Shown here: positions 8,486 to 16,310 of the stretch, one piece after another
Position numbering within the stretch: position 1 is the stretch's first letter
How the letters are laid out: each line of letters opens with the position of its first letter
From: Candidatus Helarchaeota archaeon
GTDB taxonomy: Archaea; Asgardarchaeota; Lokiarchaeia; Helarchaeales; RDOG01
Length of the DNA: 36,335 bases
Reading direction: 5' to 3'
Assembly: GCA_029838215.1 (NCBI GenBank)
Contig: JALGVI010000024.1
Coordinates: forward strand, 1-36,335
Translations under genes and position numbers: made by a program
Notes under the pieces: generated by a model
Told to the model about the DNA's origin: nothing
Databases searched by the model: none
What the model saw: only the letters and a program-made list of their open reading frames with translations

Positions 8486-9844
8486 ATGCTTGAAAATATC
8501 GTTGAATTCATACAATTATTGCGAAATCGGGGAGTTCGAATTTCCATTGCTGAAACAAGAGATGCCATCGATTCCCTGATGCTTTCTTCGGATTTTATGA
8601 AAAATCCCAGAACGTTTCGCCACGTGCTCACCACGACTCTAGTGAAAGATCAAAAGGACCTGAGCCTTTTTAACGTGTTATTCAATCAATTCTTCTTTGG
8701 TCGAAATCAAGCTCGAATCGAGAATTTTTTTAACTCATTACAGGAAGATAGGGAAGGCTCTAAAGATGACGAGTTAGAAATCGACATGGGAGACCAAGAT
8801 GAAGATTTACTTTTAAACATGCAAGCTTTAAATGCATCGTTAATAGACCAAACAGAAAATAACGTTGGAGATCAAGAAAAACAATGGGAAAAAAGCAAGA
8901 ATGCAAAATCCAAGGCTCGCGTGAAAAGCCAAACCGTCACGCGACTATTTTCTAAATTACGTAGAGATGAACTGATGCGGCTGAGCCAAGACGAATTCGA
9001 ATCCCACGAAAAAGAATTGCGCGCCTTGATCAAGGAATTAGGAAAAAAAATTGCAACCAAGATCACTGCCCGTTATACGAAAGGGAAAGAAATATTAGAT
9101 TTCCGAAAGACGATTCATCAGAACATAAAACATGGAGGTGCTCTCGTGAAAATCGTTTCAAAAAAGAAAAAAATTGCCCAACCGCGTCTTCTCGGCTTAA
9201 TTGATATTTCCGATTCATGTCAGATGTACTATTTTTTTATGTTTTACTTGATTTTCATGATAAAAAAGCAATTCAGCCACGTGCGAATTTATGAATTCGA
9301 TTCGGATATTTTAGAAATTACTCCAGCACTCGAAAAAGAAACAATTGAAGACGCCCGGCAGGAAATCGTCAAGATTTGGGATCGCTCTGACGTGTTTAAA
9401 ATGCGAAATTTCATGAAAACGCATTCGAATTATGATACTGTTTTTCAGCAATTTCTCGAGAAAATCAGTCCAATCTTGACAAAAAAAACAACGGTTCTCA
9501 TTCTCGGAGATTGTAGAGATTACTTGGGGGTGAAAAACCAAAATTGCATGCCTGAGACCTGTTCACGTGGTTGTATCCACCACGTTCCGAATGGAAAATG
9601 CAATGAAAAAAACATCAATTGCAGGTTCTGCAACTGCAGGCAAGTTAATAACTTCCCAAGGTCCGCCACTCACTTGAGGGAACTTGTTCGAAAAGCAAAG
9701 CAAGTAATCATATTTAATCCCGAGAAGGAAACTTTCTGGAATATAGGCGATTCCGTTGCATATTGTTACCAAAATGTTGGTGCCGAGGTTTATTCCATTA
9801 ATGACATAAACTCGCTTGCGGAACTCGTTTACCATCGCCTTTGA
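8486..9844 (+). CDS. CoxE-like VWA domain protein with Cys-rich insertion
   Basis: VWA-domain protein of 452 residues. The N-terminal VEFIQLLRNRGVRISIAET segment is typical of CoxE-like proteins. The VWA core holds an intact metal-ion-dependent adhesion motif, DISDS at 240-244, followed by a Thr near 318 (NYDTVF) and the LILGDCRDY strand with Asp342. A charged, probably disordered linker (about 85-150) separates the N-terminal helices from the core. Right after Asp342 there is an insertion with seven cysteines (354, 359, 363, 372, 379, 382, 384), which could bind zinc or an Fe-S cluster. CoxE-type proteins partner MoxR ATPases to activate client enzymes, and the MoxR gene lies two genes upstream. 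It converges on the minus-strand cyclophilin-like gene, 41 bases away. Confidence 0.8.
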   Translation: MLENIVEFIQLLRNRGVRISIAETRDAIDSLMLSSDFMKNPRTFRHVLTTTLVKDQKDLSLFNVLFNQFFFGRNQARIENFFNSLQEDREGSKDDELEIDMGDQDEDLLLNMQALNASLIDQTENNVGDQEKQWEKSKNAKSKARVKSQTVTRLFSKLRRDELMRLSQDEFESHEKELRALIKELGKKIATKITARYTKGKEILDFRKTIHQNIKHGGALVKIVSKKKKIAQPRLLGLIDISDSCQMYYFFMFYLIFMIKKQFSHVRIYEFDSDILEITPALEKETIEDARQEIVKIWDRSDVFKMRNFMKTHSNYDTVFQQFLEKISPILTKKTTVLILGDCRDYLGVKNQNCMPETCSRGCIHHVPNGKCNEKNINCRFCNCRQVNNFPRSATHLRELVRKAKQVIIFNPEKETFWNIGDSVAYCYQNVGAEVYSINDINSLAELVYHRL

Positions 9845-9885
9845 ATTTGGTCGAAAATGCAAAAATCCGAGATCCATTTTAAATC

Positions 9886-10326
9886 TTAATATTTTAGAAC
9901 CTGTATCAAGTCAAATACTTCAACTTCTTTTAAAATGTCGAAATTTTCAATGATTTCTCCCAAAACGTATACATCGTCCGCCGCCACGGGATGAGCATCT
10001 GTTGAGATCGGAGTCGGACCGAAAAAAATGCAAAGAATTGGATTATTTGGTTCAAATTTGTCGTAGAAGAACCGACCCGGATAAAAAGCGATTTGACCGA
10101 CTTCTAATCTTGTTTGTGCCACGTTCAATGGTGCATCTTGAAAGATATCATCAAGATAGCAGAAAATTTCTTGTCCCCAAATATGTGCAGGGACTTCTCG
10201 AGTTGGTAATGAATCATGGAACATTTTTGCAAGAATGGCATTTCCCTCGTGATTGAGAATTACAATAACATCGCCCGCAGGAAAACATATTCGGATTTTT
10301 ATTTCTTTATCCACCTTAATCTCCAT
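9886..10326 (-). CDS. Cyclophilin-like fold protein (DUF369-type)
   Basis: Cytosolic protein of 146 residues matching the archaeal/bacterial cyclophilin-like family: the HIWGQEIFCYLDD strand, then VGQIAFYPGRFF, and the hallmark LCIFFGPTPIS followed by VYVLGEIIENFDILKEV. Members have a cyclophilin-like beta-barrel, but peptidyl-prolyl isomerase activity is not established for most. The start is fixed by context: the ATG shares its A (base 10326) with the TGA stop of the upstream MFS gene, giving a TGATG junction typical of translational coupling. Open sequence upstream of this ATG in the same frame overlaps the transporter and is not credible. The pairing with a transporter may mean a shared ligand, but none can be named. 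Confidence 0.75.
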   Translation of the reverse strand: MEIKVDKEIKIRICFPAGDVIVILNHEGNAILAKMFHDSLPTREVPAHIWGQEIFCYLDDIFQDAPLNVAQTRLEVGQIAFYPGRFFYDKFEPNNPILCIFFGPTPISTDAHPVAADDVYVLGEIIENFDILKEVEVFDLIQVLKY

Positions 10327-11579
10327 CACGCCTTGCCTTTTTCTATCTCGGTTGCATAGATTTCTTCCAACACGCGATGTTTTGTTTCTGGAATGAAAAT
10401 CAAGGCAATGCACATGACGATGATTGCGACGGTTCCAATCATGAAAAACGACATTCCCCAAGAAAATAAGGTACTGAGTGGCGTGATGAGAAAGTTACCG
10501 AAGATCGGGATAAAAGATGCAAACCAATAAATCCAACCCGCTCCTACAGCACGCTCGCCCGTATGGAAGAACTCCACGGTGAGAATGTCTCCAATTACCA
10601 TCAAGACCGCAAAAAAAGCGTTAACAAGGATGAAACCCAAGAAGATCGTGATAAAGTTGGGCGTGAAAAGAAAGAGAATGGAACCCACGAAATAAATTGC
10701 TGAAGCCATGTATAGGGTCTTCTTTCGTCCTAACTTGTCTCCCAAGATGCCTGAAGTATAATAGCCCACCATCGAACCAAAATACGAAAGCATTCCGATA
10801 ATTCCGATCAATTCGCTATTAAAAATGAAGCCTCTTTCTGTTAGCAAAAACGGCTTGAAATAAGTCTTGATTGTTAAATAGAGCAAATTCAAGCAAGTGA
10901 TGATGACGGTACAGAAAATAATGTTTTTTGCGTACTTCTTCTTGAAAACCGAGAATAAATGAACTTTTTTCTTGTTTGGATCACGTTTTATCTCTAAAAA
11001 GCGGCGTGTTTCCTTGATTTGCGTTCCCAAACCAACGATGATCACGATTCCTGGAACCATGACCCAAATAAAACTGGCTCGCCACAATTCTGGATTCAGG
11101 TTGAAGAAAATGGATAATCCTGCAGCGAGAATGGCTGCACACATTCCCACGCCCATTGTTATTCCCGAGACCGTGCTGCGGTAGCGTGCTGGAACTTCTT
11201 CGGAAATGATCAGGCTTGAAGAATTGATCATGAAAGTCCACGATATCATGCGGATCACGATGAACGTGAGAAGATTGGGTGAATAATAGGATATGATGTT
11301 GAAAACATGACTGATCGTGGGAAAAAGCAATATGGACTTCTTTCTACCGATAACATCTATGACCCGTTTTAGAAGAATATTCGAAAGCGATCCAAGCGAA
11401 ACGACTGCCAATATTGCGGGAATGTCGTTCACCGTGACACCGAGCATCAATGCCCAGTAATCAAATACGAAAATCTTGTGACTTAATCCATAAAAATGAA
11501 AAAACGTGAATATTGCCAGGTATGCAGTTAAGAACGTGAAATATGGCTTCCATTGTTCGCTCTCTAATTGATTTGCCAC
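10326..11579 (-). CDS. Major facilitator superfamily transporter
   Basis: Integral membrane secondary transporter of 417 residues with about 12 hydrophobic segments. The MFS loop signature is present in both halves: RVIDVIGRKKS between TM2 and TM3, and GILGDKLGRKKT between TM8 and TM9. The central cytoplasmic loop is basic (ETRRFLEIKRDPNKKK). A GTG start at 11579 is supported by GAGTGAT 5-6 bases upstream. The layout resembles sugar/metabolite-type MFS carriers, but the substrate cannot be read from the sequence. It is the first gene of a two-gene minus-strand operon with the cyclophilin-like protein. There is no adjacent regulator. Confidence 0.85.
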   Translation of the reverse strand: MANQLESEQWKPYFTFLTAYLAIFTFFHFYGLSHKIFVFDYWALMLGVTVNDIPAILAVVSLGSLSNILLKRVIDVIGRKKSILLFPTISHVFNIISYYSPNLLTFIVIRMISWTFMINSSSLIISEEVPARYRSTVSGITMGVGMCAAILAAGLSIFFNLNPELWRASFIWVMVPGIVIIVGLGTQIKETRRFLEIKRDPNKKKVHLFSVFKKKYAKNIIFCTVIITCLNLLYLTIKTYFKPFLLTERGFIFNSELIGIIGMLSYFGSMVGYYTSGILGDKLGRKKTLYMASAIYFVGSILFLFTPNFITIFLGFILVNAFFAVLMVIGDILTVEFFHTGERAVGAGWIYWFASFIPIFGNFLITPLSTLFSWGMSFFMIGTVAIIVMCIALIFIPETKHRVLEEIYATEIEKGKA

Positions 11580-11674
11580 GGAATCACTCGATCCTTACGG
11601 ATTTGTCAATTATTGAATAAATAGATTTTATTGAAAATTGAAGAACGTGATTAAAAAAAAATAGAATATTTTAT

Positions 11675-11854
11675 TTATTTTTTTTCCCACAAGCACTTGA
11701 TCATGCCGATGTTTATGAAAGTCAACTTGTCATTCTTGCTTAGAGTCAAAACTCCGTCTGCACAAGCGATCACTTTTCCTGAAAAAACGTCTTTTTCGCC
11801 TAAATAGACTTCAATCTCTTTTTGATACATGTGCTCTGAAATAAACTTATCCAT
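11675..11854 (-). CDS. Small Sm-like (MM0924-type) protein
   Basis: Protein of 59 residues (64 if an ATG at 11869 is used). It reads as a short Sm-like barrel: KEIEVYLGEKDVFSGKVIACADGVLTL, then KLTFINIGMIKCLWEKK at the end. This resembles the small archaeal MM0924-type family, although that match is from memory. The second ATG (11854) is preferred because GGTGAT, complementary to the 16S rRNA tail, lies a few bases upstream of it, and this site would sit inside the gene if the first ATG were used. A TATA-like ACTTAAATAC upstream (near 11890-11900) would give a short leader. Role unknown; RNA or membrane-surface binding are both possible. Confidence 0.6.
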   Translation of the reverse strand: MDKFISEHMYQKEIEVYLGEKDVFSGKVIACADGVLTLSKNDKLTFINIGMIKCLWEKK

Positions 11855-12010
11855 GGAATCACCATTCATTATTTGGAGCGAAAAGAGTATTTAAGTACTA
11901 AAATTGGATGGATTATCCTACTCAATACGGCTTTCTTTTTCTATCAAACGAAAGCATTAAAAATCTTAGATGTCATCGAAGAATCTTTTGTATTGGTCGA
12001 AACGATGAGA

Positions 12011-12223
12011 TTACTTGATTTTTTCTTCAAGTGCCTTTAAAATTTCGACTGATTTTTTGATTGCCGTAACTGCATTGAAAATATCTTTTTTTAAATCATC
12101 GGATTTCAATTCATCAGCCAGTTTTGCAATTTTTGCTGCGTGGTCTGCCATGTGGTCGCTGTAATGTGCGAGATATTTTGATAATTTATTTTTGATCTTT
12201 TCGTCCATGCTCTTTGAAGGCAT
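12011..12223 (-). CDS. Small helical protein of unknown function
   Basis: A 70-residue, highly charged, probably all-helical protein (two or three helices, with ADHAAKIAKLADELKSDDLKKD in the middle). I do not recognise the family. The reading frame is supported by a good ribbon of coding-like composition and by GGTGAG about 6 bases before the ATG. It begins 38 bases after the end of the coiled-coil gene at 12262 on the same strand, so the two may share a transcript. No cysteine, signal peptide or membrane segment is present. Confidence 0.55.
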   Translation of the reverse strand: MPSKSMDEKIKNKLSKYLAHYSDHMADHAAKIAKLADELKSDDLKKDIFNAVTAIKKSVEILKALEEKIK

Positions 12224-12261
12224 TTACACTCACCAAAAAATAAAATGATTAAAATAAATTC

Positions 12262-13317
12262 TTAACCGAGTTTATCGCTCAACATCGAATCAAGGAGGTC
12301 TGATGCACTGGAGGCTTCCTTGCTCTTTTTCTTATCTTTTTTCTTATCTTTTTTCTTATCTTTTTCTTTCTTTTTGTCTTTTTTCTTGTCTTTTTTCTTC
12401 TCTTTTTTCTTGTCTTTATCTTTCTTTTTACTTTCTTTCGGTACCGAACCAAATCCTGGAGGTGCTCTTTTTTGTGGAGGTGGGGCTTTTCCATCGATTT
12501 TTATCGATTTTGCACCTTGTGGTGCCGTCTTTGCAAATTTCTGGTCCAGCAATTTGTTCATTTTTCCGACAATACTTTTCCCTAAGGGTTTTGCCTCTCG
12601 GGGTTTTTGTATTTTAGGTATGTATCCGCCGCCACCCATTGGTTTCGCAGACGGACCTCCTCCTCTGGCACCCATCTTACTTTTAATTTCACTCATCATG
12701 GCAGCTCGAATGCTCATTGGACCTCCTGCACCTGCATGAGCACCGCCACCACCACCGCCAGCCCCAAAGGCAGAAGGCTTCAAAAGACCTTCTTCAACAA
12801 CCTGACCGCGTGCCGTAGTTGTCGTAGTTTCAACGCCCGCACCAAGTGCCGTTATTCCTGCACTCTTGAGTTGAGTCAATTGCGATTGAAATGATGAACA
12901 TCTCTCTTCAACATCATTGATCTTCGTTCGGATGGCAGAAATTTCAGATAGGATCCTGTGTTCGGCTTCCGAGTCAAGTCCCGTGCTTGAAGCAACATTG
13001 ACAGCTCTTTGTGCCATTTCGAGTTGTGCGGCAACCAATTTTTCAAAGCGTCGTTCCATGTCACCAACTCTTCGGCTGAGGGTTTCGGTAGTGCTCAAGA
13101 TGTTCGTGAGTGTCTGGTGATAATAATTCAAATATTCGTTAATGGATTGATCGTTTGTTTCCAATTTTTCAGTATACTGGAGAATGGTTTCAATTGCTTT
13201 AGCCAAGATCGTGAACTTATCAGAATCTCTTTCCTGTTCTAGAACTACTTCTGTTAAGCTGATTTCTTCTTCTACTTCTTCTCCTTCAGGTCCTGGTTCC
13301 ATGTCCAATTTTGACAC
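12262..13317 (-). CDS. Coiled-coil protein with Gly/Pro-rich middle and Lys/Asp-repeat tail
   Basis: Unrecognised 351-residue protein with a clear modular layout: an acidic N-terminus (1-30); helical/coiled-coil segments (about 35-155); a Thr run (165-168); a Gly-rich stretch (185-200); a short amphipathic helix IRAAMMSEIKSK (203-214); a second helix near 245-262; a Pro-rich patch (APPPQKRAPPGFG); a 35-residue run of only Lys, Asp and Glu (297-331); and a conserved-looking end ASDLLDSMLSDKLG. The 203-214 helix resembles the first half of a WH2 actin-binding motif, but the LKK(T/V) part is missing. The order coiled coil, Gly/Pro linker, short helix, charged tail recalls eukaryotic scaffold proteins. 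The GTG at 13317 opens the frame; an ATG at 13302 is an alternative. Confidence 0.6.
   Translation of the reverse strand: MSKLDMEPGPEGEEVEEEISLTEVVLEQERDSDKFTILAKAIETILQYTEKLETNDQSINEYLNYYHQTLTNILSTTETLSRRVGDMERRFEKLVAAQLEMAQRAVNVASSTGLDSEAEHRILSEISAIRTKINDVEERCSSFQSQLTQLKSAGITALGAGVETTTTTARGQVVEEGLLKPSAFGAGGGGGGAHAGAGGPMSIRAAMMSEIKSKMGARGGGPSAKPMGGGGYIPKIQKPREAKPLGKSIVGKMNKLLDQKFAKTAPQGAKSIKIDGKAPPPQKRAPPGFGSVPKESKKKDKDKKKEKKKDKKKDKKKEKDKKKDKKKDKKKSKEASSASDLLDSMLSDKLG
12325..12429 (-). repeat. Low-complexity tandem repeat encoding a Lys/Asp/Glu run
   Basis: About 105 bases of near-repeating 12-base units (on the plus strand, variations of CTTATCTTTTTT and CTTGTCTTTTTT) encode KKDK/KKEK units at residues 297-331 of the coiled-coil protein. 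The period is visible at the DNA level, so the run can grow or shrink by slippage, and its length may differ between strains or be misassembled. Confidence 0.85.
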
Positions 13318-13810
13318 CTGTTCTGCTTAAAGAATGGAATGATTTTAGAAAATCGTTTCTCGCTCATTTTTCAGCTGAAAAACATTTTGTATAAATTTAG
13401 TTTCTTTCTGATTTATATTTTTTATAGGAGAAATCTCTTCATGAAAATAAGGAAAAAAATCAAGAACTGAAAAAAAAGTGCTTTTTTTAGAATTCGTTCA
13501 AAAAAACAAGCAAAAAGTCCCATTTTCGAGCGATTCTTTTTATCAATTTTTATTAATGATGATTCCTTTCTCTGATTCAGGAAAGAGAATTATTCTAGAA
13601 AGAAAATATTAAAAATAACAAAGTTATGGAAAATGAATGAAAAAATTAAAAATACTCTCTTACCTTTATTGCATGAATCACGTAGATTCGTGGAACGGAA
13701 TGCAATTTAGCTTGAATTCTCAAAAAGTCTTAGCAGGTCTATTTTCAAGTCCTTTCACGAAAATCTTAATGATGCTTGCTCAAACTTACTTGACAGAATG
13801 AGGTATAAGC
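13318..13810. other. Long intergenic region between divergent genes
   Basis: This 493-base gap separates the minus-strand coiled-coil gene from the plus-strand Mrp gene. It is very AT-rich, with several A and T runs. No credible reading frame or tRNA was seen. The one structured element is the nested inverted repeat at 13668-13706, listed separately. Promoters for both flanking genes should lie here, but no single TATA box stands out. Confidence 0.6.
13668..13706 (+). promoter_or_regulatory. Nested inverted repeat upstream of the Mrp gene
   Basis: ATTGCAT (13668-13674) pairs exactly with ATGCAAT (13700-13706), and inside the loop CACG (13679-13682) pairs with CGTG (13689-13692). As RNA this would form a two-tier stem-loop of 39 bases; as DNA it could be an operator. 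It lies 104 bases before the Mrp start. Function is unknown. Confidence 0.4.
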
Positions 13811-14656
13811 ATGTCTAATTCAAATCAATCACCAGTTCCCGATCATCAGGAACAAGACAAGAAGATCAAGGAGAAAATGGCAAAAGTTCGATACAAGATC
13901 GTCATAATGAGCGGAAAAGGTGGTGTTGGAAAAACCACTGTCGCCATTAACTTGGCTATTGCCCTTGCATTACGGGCAGGAAACCGTGTTGGAATAATGG
14001 ATGCCGATATCACGGGACCAAACGTCCCTAAAATGTTAGGCGTGACGACTGCCGCAATGCCGCCTCCCGACCCACAAACGGGCATCATACCCGCCATTGG
14101 ACCCATGAACATGAAGATAATGTCAATGGCATTTTTACTCGGAAACCAGGACACGCCCATCGTGTGGCGTGGACCATTGAAGATGGGTGCATTGCGCCAA
14201 TTCATAACTGATGTGAATTGGGGAGATCTTGATTACTTGATCGTGGACCTTCCTCCTGGAACATCTGATGAACCGCTTTCGATCCTCCAAATGATTCCCG
14301 ATGCAAGAGTGATAATCGTGACCACGCCCCAAGATGTTGCCCTGTTGGATGTCCGGAAGAGCATCACGATGGTTGGAAAAATGGGTGTCCCCGTTCTCGG
14401 CGTGATTGAAAACATGTCCGGAAGCATAAAATGCCCAAAATGCGGCGAAATAATTGAATTGTTTGGAGAGGGTGGTGGCAAAAAAGCCGCAGAAGATCTC
14501 GGTGTTGCTTTTCTGGGTTCCGTACCCGTTGATGCCGATATTCGCAAGGATTCCGATGCCGGACGACCTTTTGTAGTGCGCCACTCCGAAAAGGATGCCG
14601 CTAAAGCATTCGATGCGATCGTGACTAAAATCCGCGAGATTTTGGAAAAACCCTAA
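13811..14656 (+). CDS. Mrp/NBP35-family Fe-S cluster carrier ATPase
   Basis: Cytosolic P-loop ATPase of the Mrp/ApbC/NBP35 family, which holds and delivers [4Fe-4S] clusters to target enzymes. 281 residues. Deviant Walker A GKGGVGKT is at 35-42 (after IVIMSG), GIMDADITGPNVPKMLG follows, Walker B-like YLIVDLPPGTSDEP is at about 142-155, and the cluster-binding CPKC is at 208-211. There is no N-terminal MIP18-like domain and no N-terminal ferredoxin-like Cys set, so it is the short archaeal form. The ATG at 13811 has GAGGT about 7 bases upstream. It converges with the LysE gene. It likely serves Fe-S enzymes such as the AOR-family and glycyl-radical activase proteins also in this window, but no direct link is visible. 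Confidence 0.92.
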   Translation: MSNSNQSPVPDHQEQDKKIKEKMAKVRYKIVIMSGKGGVGKTTVAINLAIALALRAGNRVGIMDADITGPNVPKMLGVTTAAMPPPDPQTGIIPAIGPMNMKIMSMAFLLGNQDTPIVWRGPLKMGALRQFITDVNWGDLDYLIVDLPPGTSDEPLSILQMIPDARVIIVTTPQDVALLDVRKSITMVGKMGVPVLGVIENMSGSIKCPKCGEIIELFGEGGGKKAAEDLGVAFLGSVPVDADIRKDSDAGRPFVVRHSEKDAAKAFDAIVTKIREILEKP

Positions 14657-14673
14657 ATTTCTCTTTTTTTTCC

Positions 14674-15372
14674 TTAAAGAATGAAAAAGGAAGATAAGTC
14701 AATACCAAATAGAATTTTAATGCTGGCAAGATAAATGAATTTGAATCCAAAATAGCAGAAAATGCCGGCACTCACGACGAGAATTGCCTTATAAACGCGA
14801 TCCGTGATGATTTTTTTTCCCGATTGGATGATTACCGAAATGGCCGAATACCAAAGATAATCCGCAAGGACGTGCCCCACGAGATACGTTATTGCACCGA
14901 GTGCCCCAAATGCCACCACGTTCAATGTTCCCATGTTTGTTATTCCCGTAGTCGCCCACCATAAAATCCAATAAGGACCCACGATGCTTAGAACTGCACC
15001 TTGGATGATTGGATGTCTTCCACGTGAAGGTGATTCTGCTTGTCTTGCAATCTCCTCCTCTAAAGATGTCGTGCGAACGTCTCTCAAGGTCAATCCCGCC
15101 AAAAAAAATAACGTGCTTCCTCCTAAAATTGATATGATGGAAAAAATCACTGGAATGGACAAAATAACTGCCAATCCTAAGAATGAGAATATGACGATGG
15201 GAATTTCACAGAACATGTGACCAACTATAAAGAGTGCTCCTGTTGAATATCCACGCGTGGGTGTTTCCTTGATAACCCCAATCAAGACAGGACCCGGCAT
15301 CACGGCCCCGGAAAAAGCAATGATAAATGCAACGAAAAAAATATTCTCAAGTGCTAGAATGATCCAGAGCAT
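14674..15372 (-). CDS. LysE-family exporter
   Basis: Integral membrane protein of 232 residues with about six hydrophobic segments, matching the LysE/RhtB amino-acid exporter family: the N-terminal AFSGAVMPGPVLIGVIKETPTRGYSTGALFIVGH, with the family's PGP motif, then a hydrophobic pair, a polar loop (EEEIARQAESPSRG) and PYWILWWATTG, which fits the family's NP.....FW region. The substrate could be an amino acid or a related cation; it cannot be told here. The ATG at 15372 is used rather than the TTG three bases earlier. It converges on the Mrp gene, the two ends 17 bases apart across T-rich sequence. Confidence 0.8.
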   Translation of the reverse strand: MLWIILALENIFFVAFIIAFSGAVMPGPVLIGVIKETPTRGYSTGALFIVGHMFCEIPIVIFSFLGLAVILSIPVIFSIISILGGSTLFFLAGLTLRDVRTTSLEEEIARQAESPSRGRHPIIQGAVLSIVGPYWILWWATTGITNMGTLNVVAFGALGAITYLVGHVLADYLWYSAISVIIQSGKKIITDRVYKAILVVSAGIFCYFGFKFIYLASIKILFGIDLSSFFIL

Positions 15373-15465
15373 CAAGATCCACGCGTGTTTTATTTGATTT
15401 AAAATTTAGTTTGAATGACAAATCCACGGCACGAATAATAAATCTCTTCCATTCGAAACTTTTTT

Positions 15466-15475
15466 TTATATAATA
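15466..15475 (+). promoter_or_regulatory. Putative promoter (TATA box) for the CPBP gene
   Basis: TTTATATAAT lies about 17-26 bases before the ATG at 15492. With the usual archaeal spacing, transcription would begin at or next to the start codon, so a leaderless mRNA is likely; no ribosome-binding site is seen. Confidence 0.45.
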
Positions 15476-15491
15476 AGATTTAGTAAAAAAT

Positions 15492-16217
15492 ATGATTTTT
15501 TCTCCGGTAAATTTATTATATTTCGTCATCGTGGCTCCTGTCGTGCTCATCGTGACATATTTCATGTCTCGGCTCGATGAAGACCAAAAACATTTAACAA
15601 TAATCTGCATTCTCGGTGCATTGCTTTTTTTCGTGAGAATAATGCTCGTGGTCTTTTCTCCGACAATCGGCGTGATGCCGTATATTTTCCCTGATGTCAT
15701 TTTCTATACGATCTTGATGTTTTTTGGTGTGGCTTTCAGCACGTTTTATCTACTTAAAGTAGAAAAAAAGACATTTGCAGAGATTGGATTTAAGAAAGAT
15801 GGTATGGCAAAAAATATCTTGGTTGGGCTCTTGGCACTCTTACCTTTAATTGCCATGTTTCCATTATTATTGATATTGGCCGGCATCCAAATTTCATTAT
15901 TGATAACTTGGGAAAAAATCGTTCTCGGAATCGTGTTCGGACTTATTCTCGGCGGTTATTACGAAGAAGTGATGTTTCGAGGAATCATTCAGAATCATTT
16001 CATGGCGATAACAGATGAAAAAAACACGGTTTTATTCACGGCTCTGGTATTCGTAGCGACACACATCGGATACTTACCATTTTCTGGCTTCGGAATCATG
16101 TATCTATTTTTATTCGTGATGGCTTTAGAACTGAGTTATCTTCGACTTAAATTTAATCAAATAAGCTGTGCGATTCTACACGGAGGCATTGTATTCATAC
16201 TTGTCCTTTTCATCTAA
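15492..16217 (+). CDS. CPBP (CAAX/Abi) family intramembrane metalloprotease
   Basis: Membrane protein of 241 residues with about seven hydrophobic segments. The three CPBP motifs are present: EEVMFR at 158-163 (the EExxxR motif), a His in FVATHIGYLP (His191), and a His in ILHGG (His230). These residues form the zinc site of Rce1-like proteases, which cleave prenylated CAAX proteins in eukaryotes; in prokaryotes they serve in peptide maturation, self-immunity or anti-sigma release. All catalytic residues appear intact, so it is likely active. Substrate unknown; no bacteriocin or prenylated-protein gene is adjacent. The gene has its own leaderless-type promoter and is followed 93 bases later by a DUF362 gene. 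Confidence 0.85.
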   Translation: MIFSPVNLLYFVIVAPVVLIVTYFMSRLDEDQKHLTIICILGALLFFVRIMLVVFSPTIGVMPYIFPDVIFYTILMFFGVAFSTFYLLKVEKKTFAEIGFKKDGMAKNILVGLLALLPLIAMFPLLLILAGIQISLLITWEKIVLGIVFGLILGGYYEEVMFRGIIQNHFMAITDEKNTVLFTALVFVATHIGYLPFSGFGIMYLFLFVMALELSYLRLKFNQISCAILHGGIVFILVLFI

Positions 16218-16310
16218 TTTTTATAGAAGAATCTTAAAGAAGATCGAGCTTAATAATTTTACAAGTCATTCTAATTTCGTGATGATTTGAATCAAGTGAG
16301 GAATTTTTGA

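Noticed and set aside
10327..10461. Longer N-terminus for the cyclophilin-like protein
   Set aside because: It would lie wholly inside the MFS gene; the ATG at 10326 forms a coupled TGATG junction and matches the family length.
12303..12739. Long plus-strand frames rich in Phe, Leu and Ser opposite the coiled-coil gene
   Set aside because: They are the reverse reading of the Lys/Asp repeat and Gly-rich region; the minus-strand frame has a coherent domain layout.
13471..13488. Seven A, GTGC, seven T inverted repeat
   Set aside because: It is only an A/T homopolymer pair in very AT-rich sequence, not next to a gene end.
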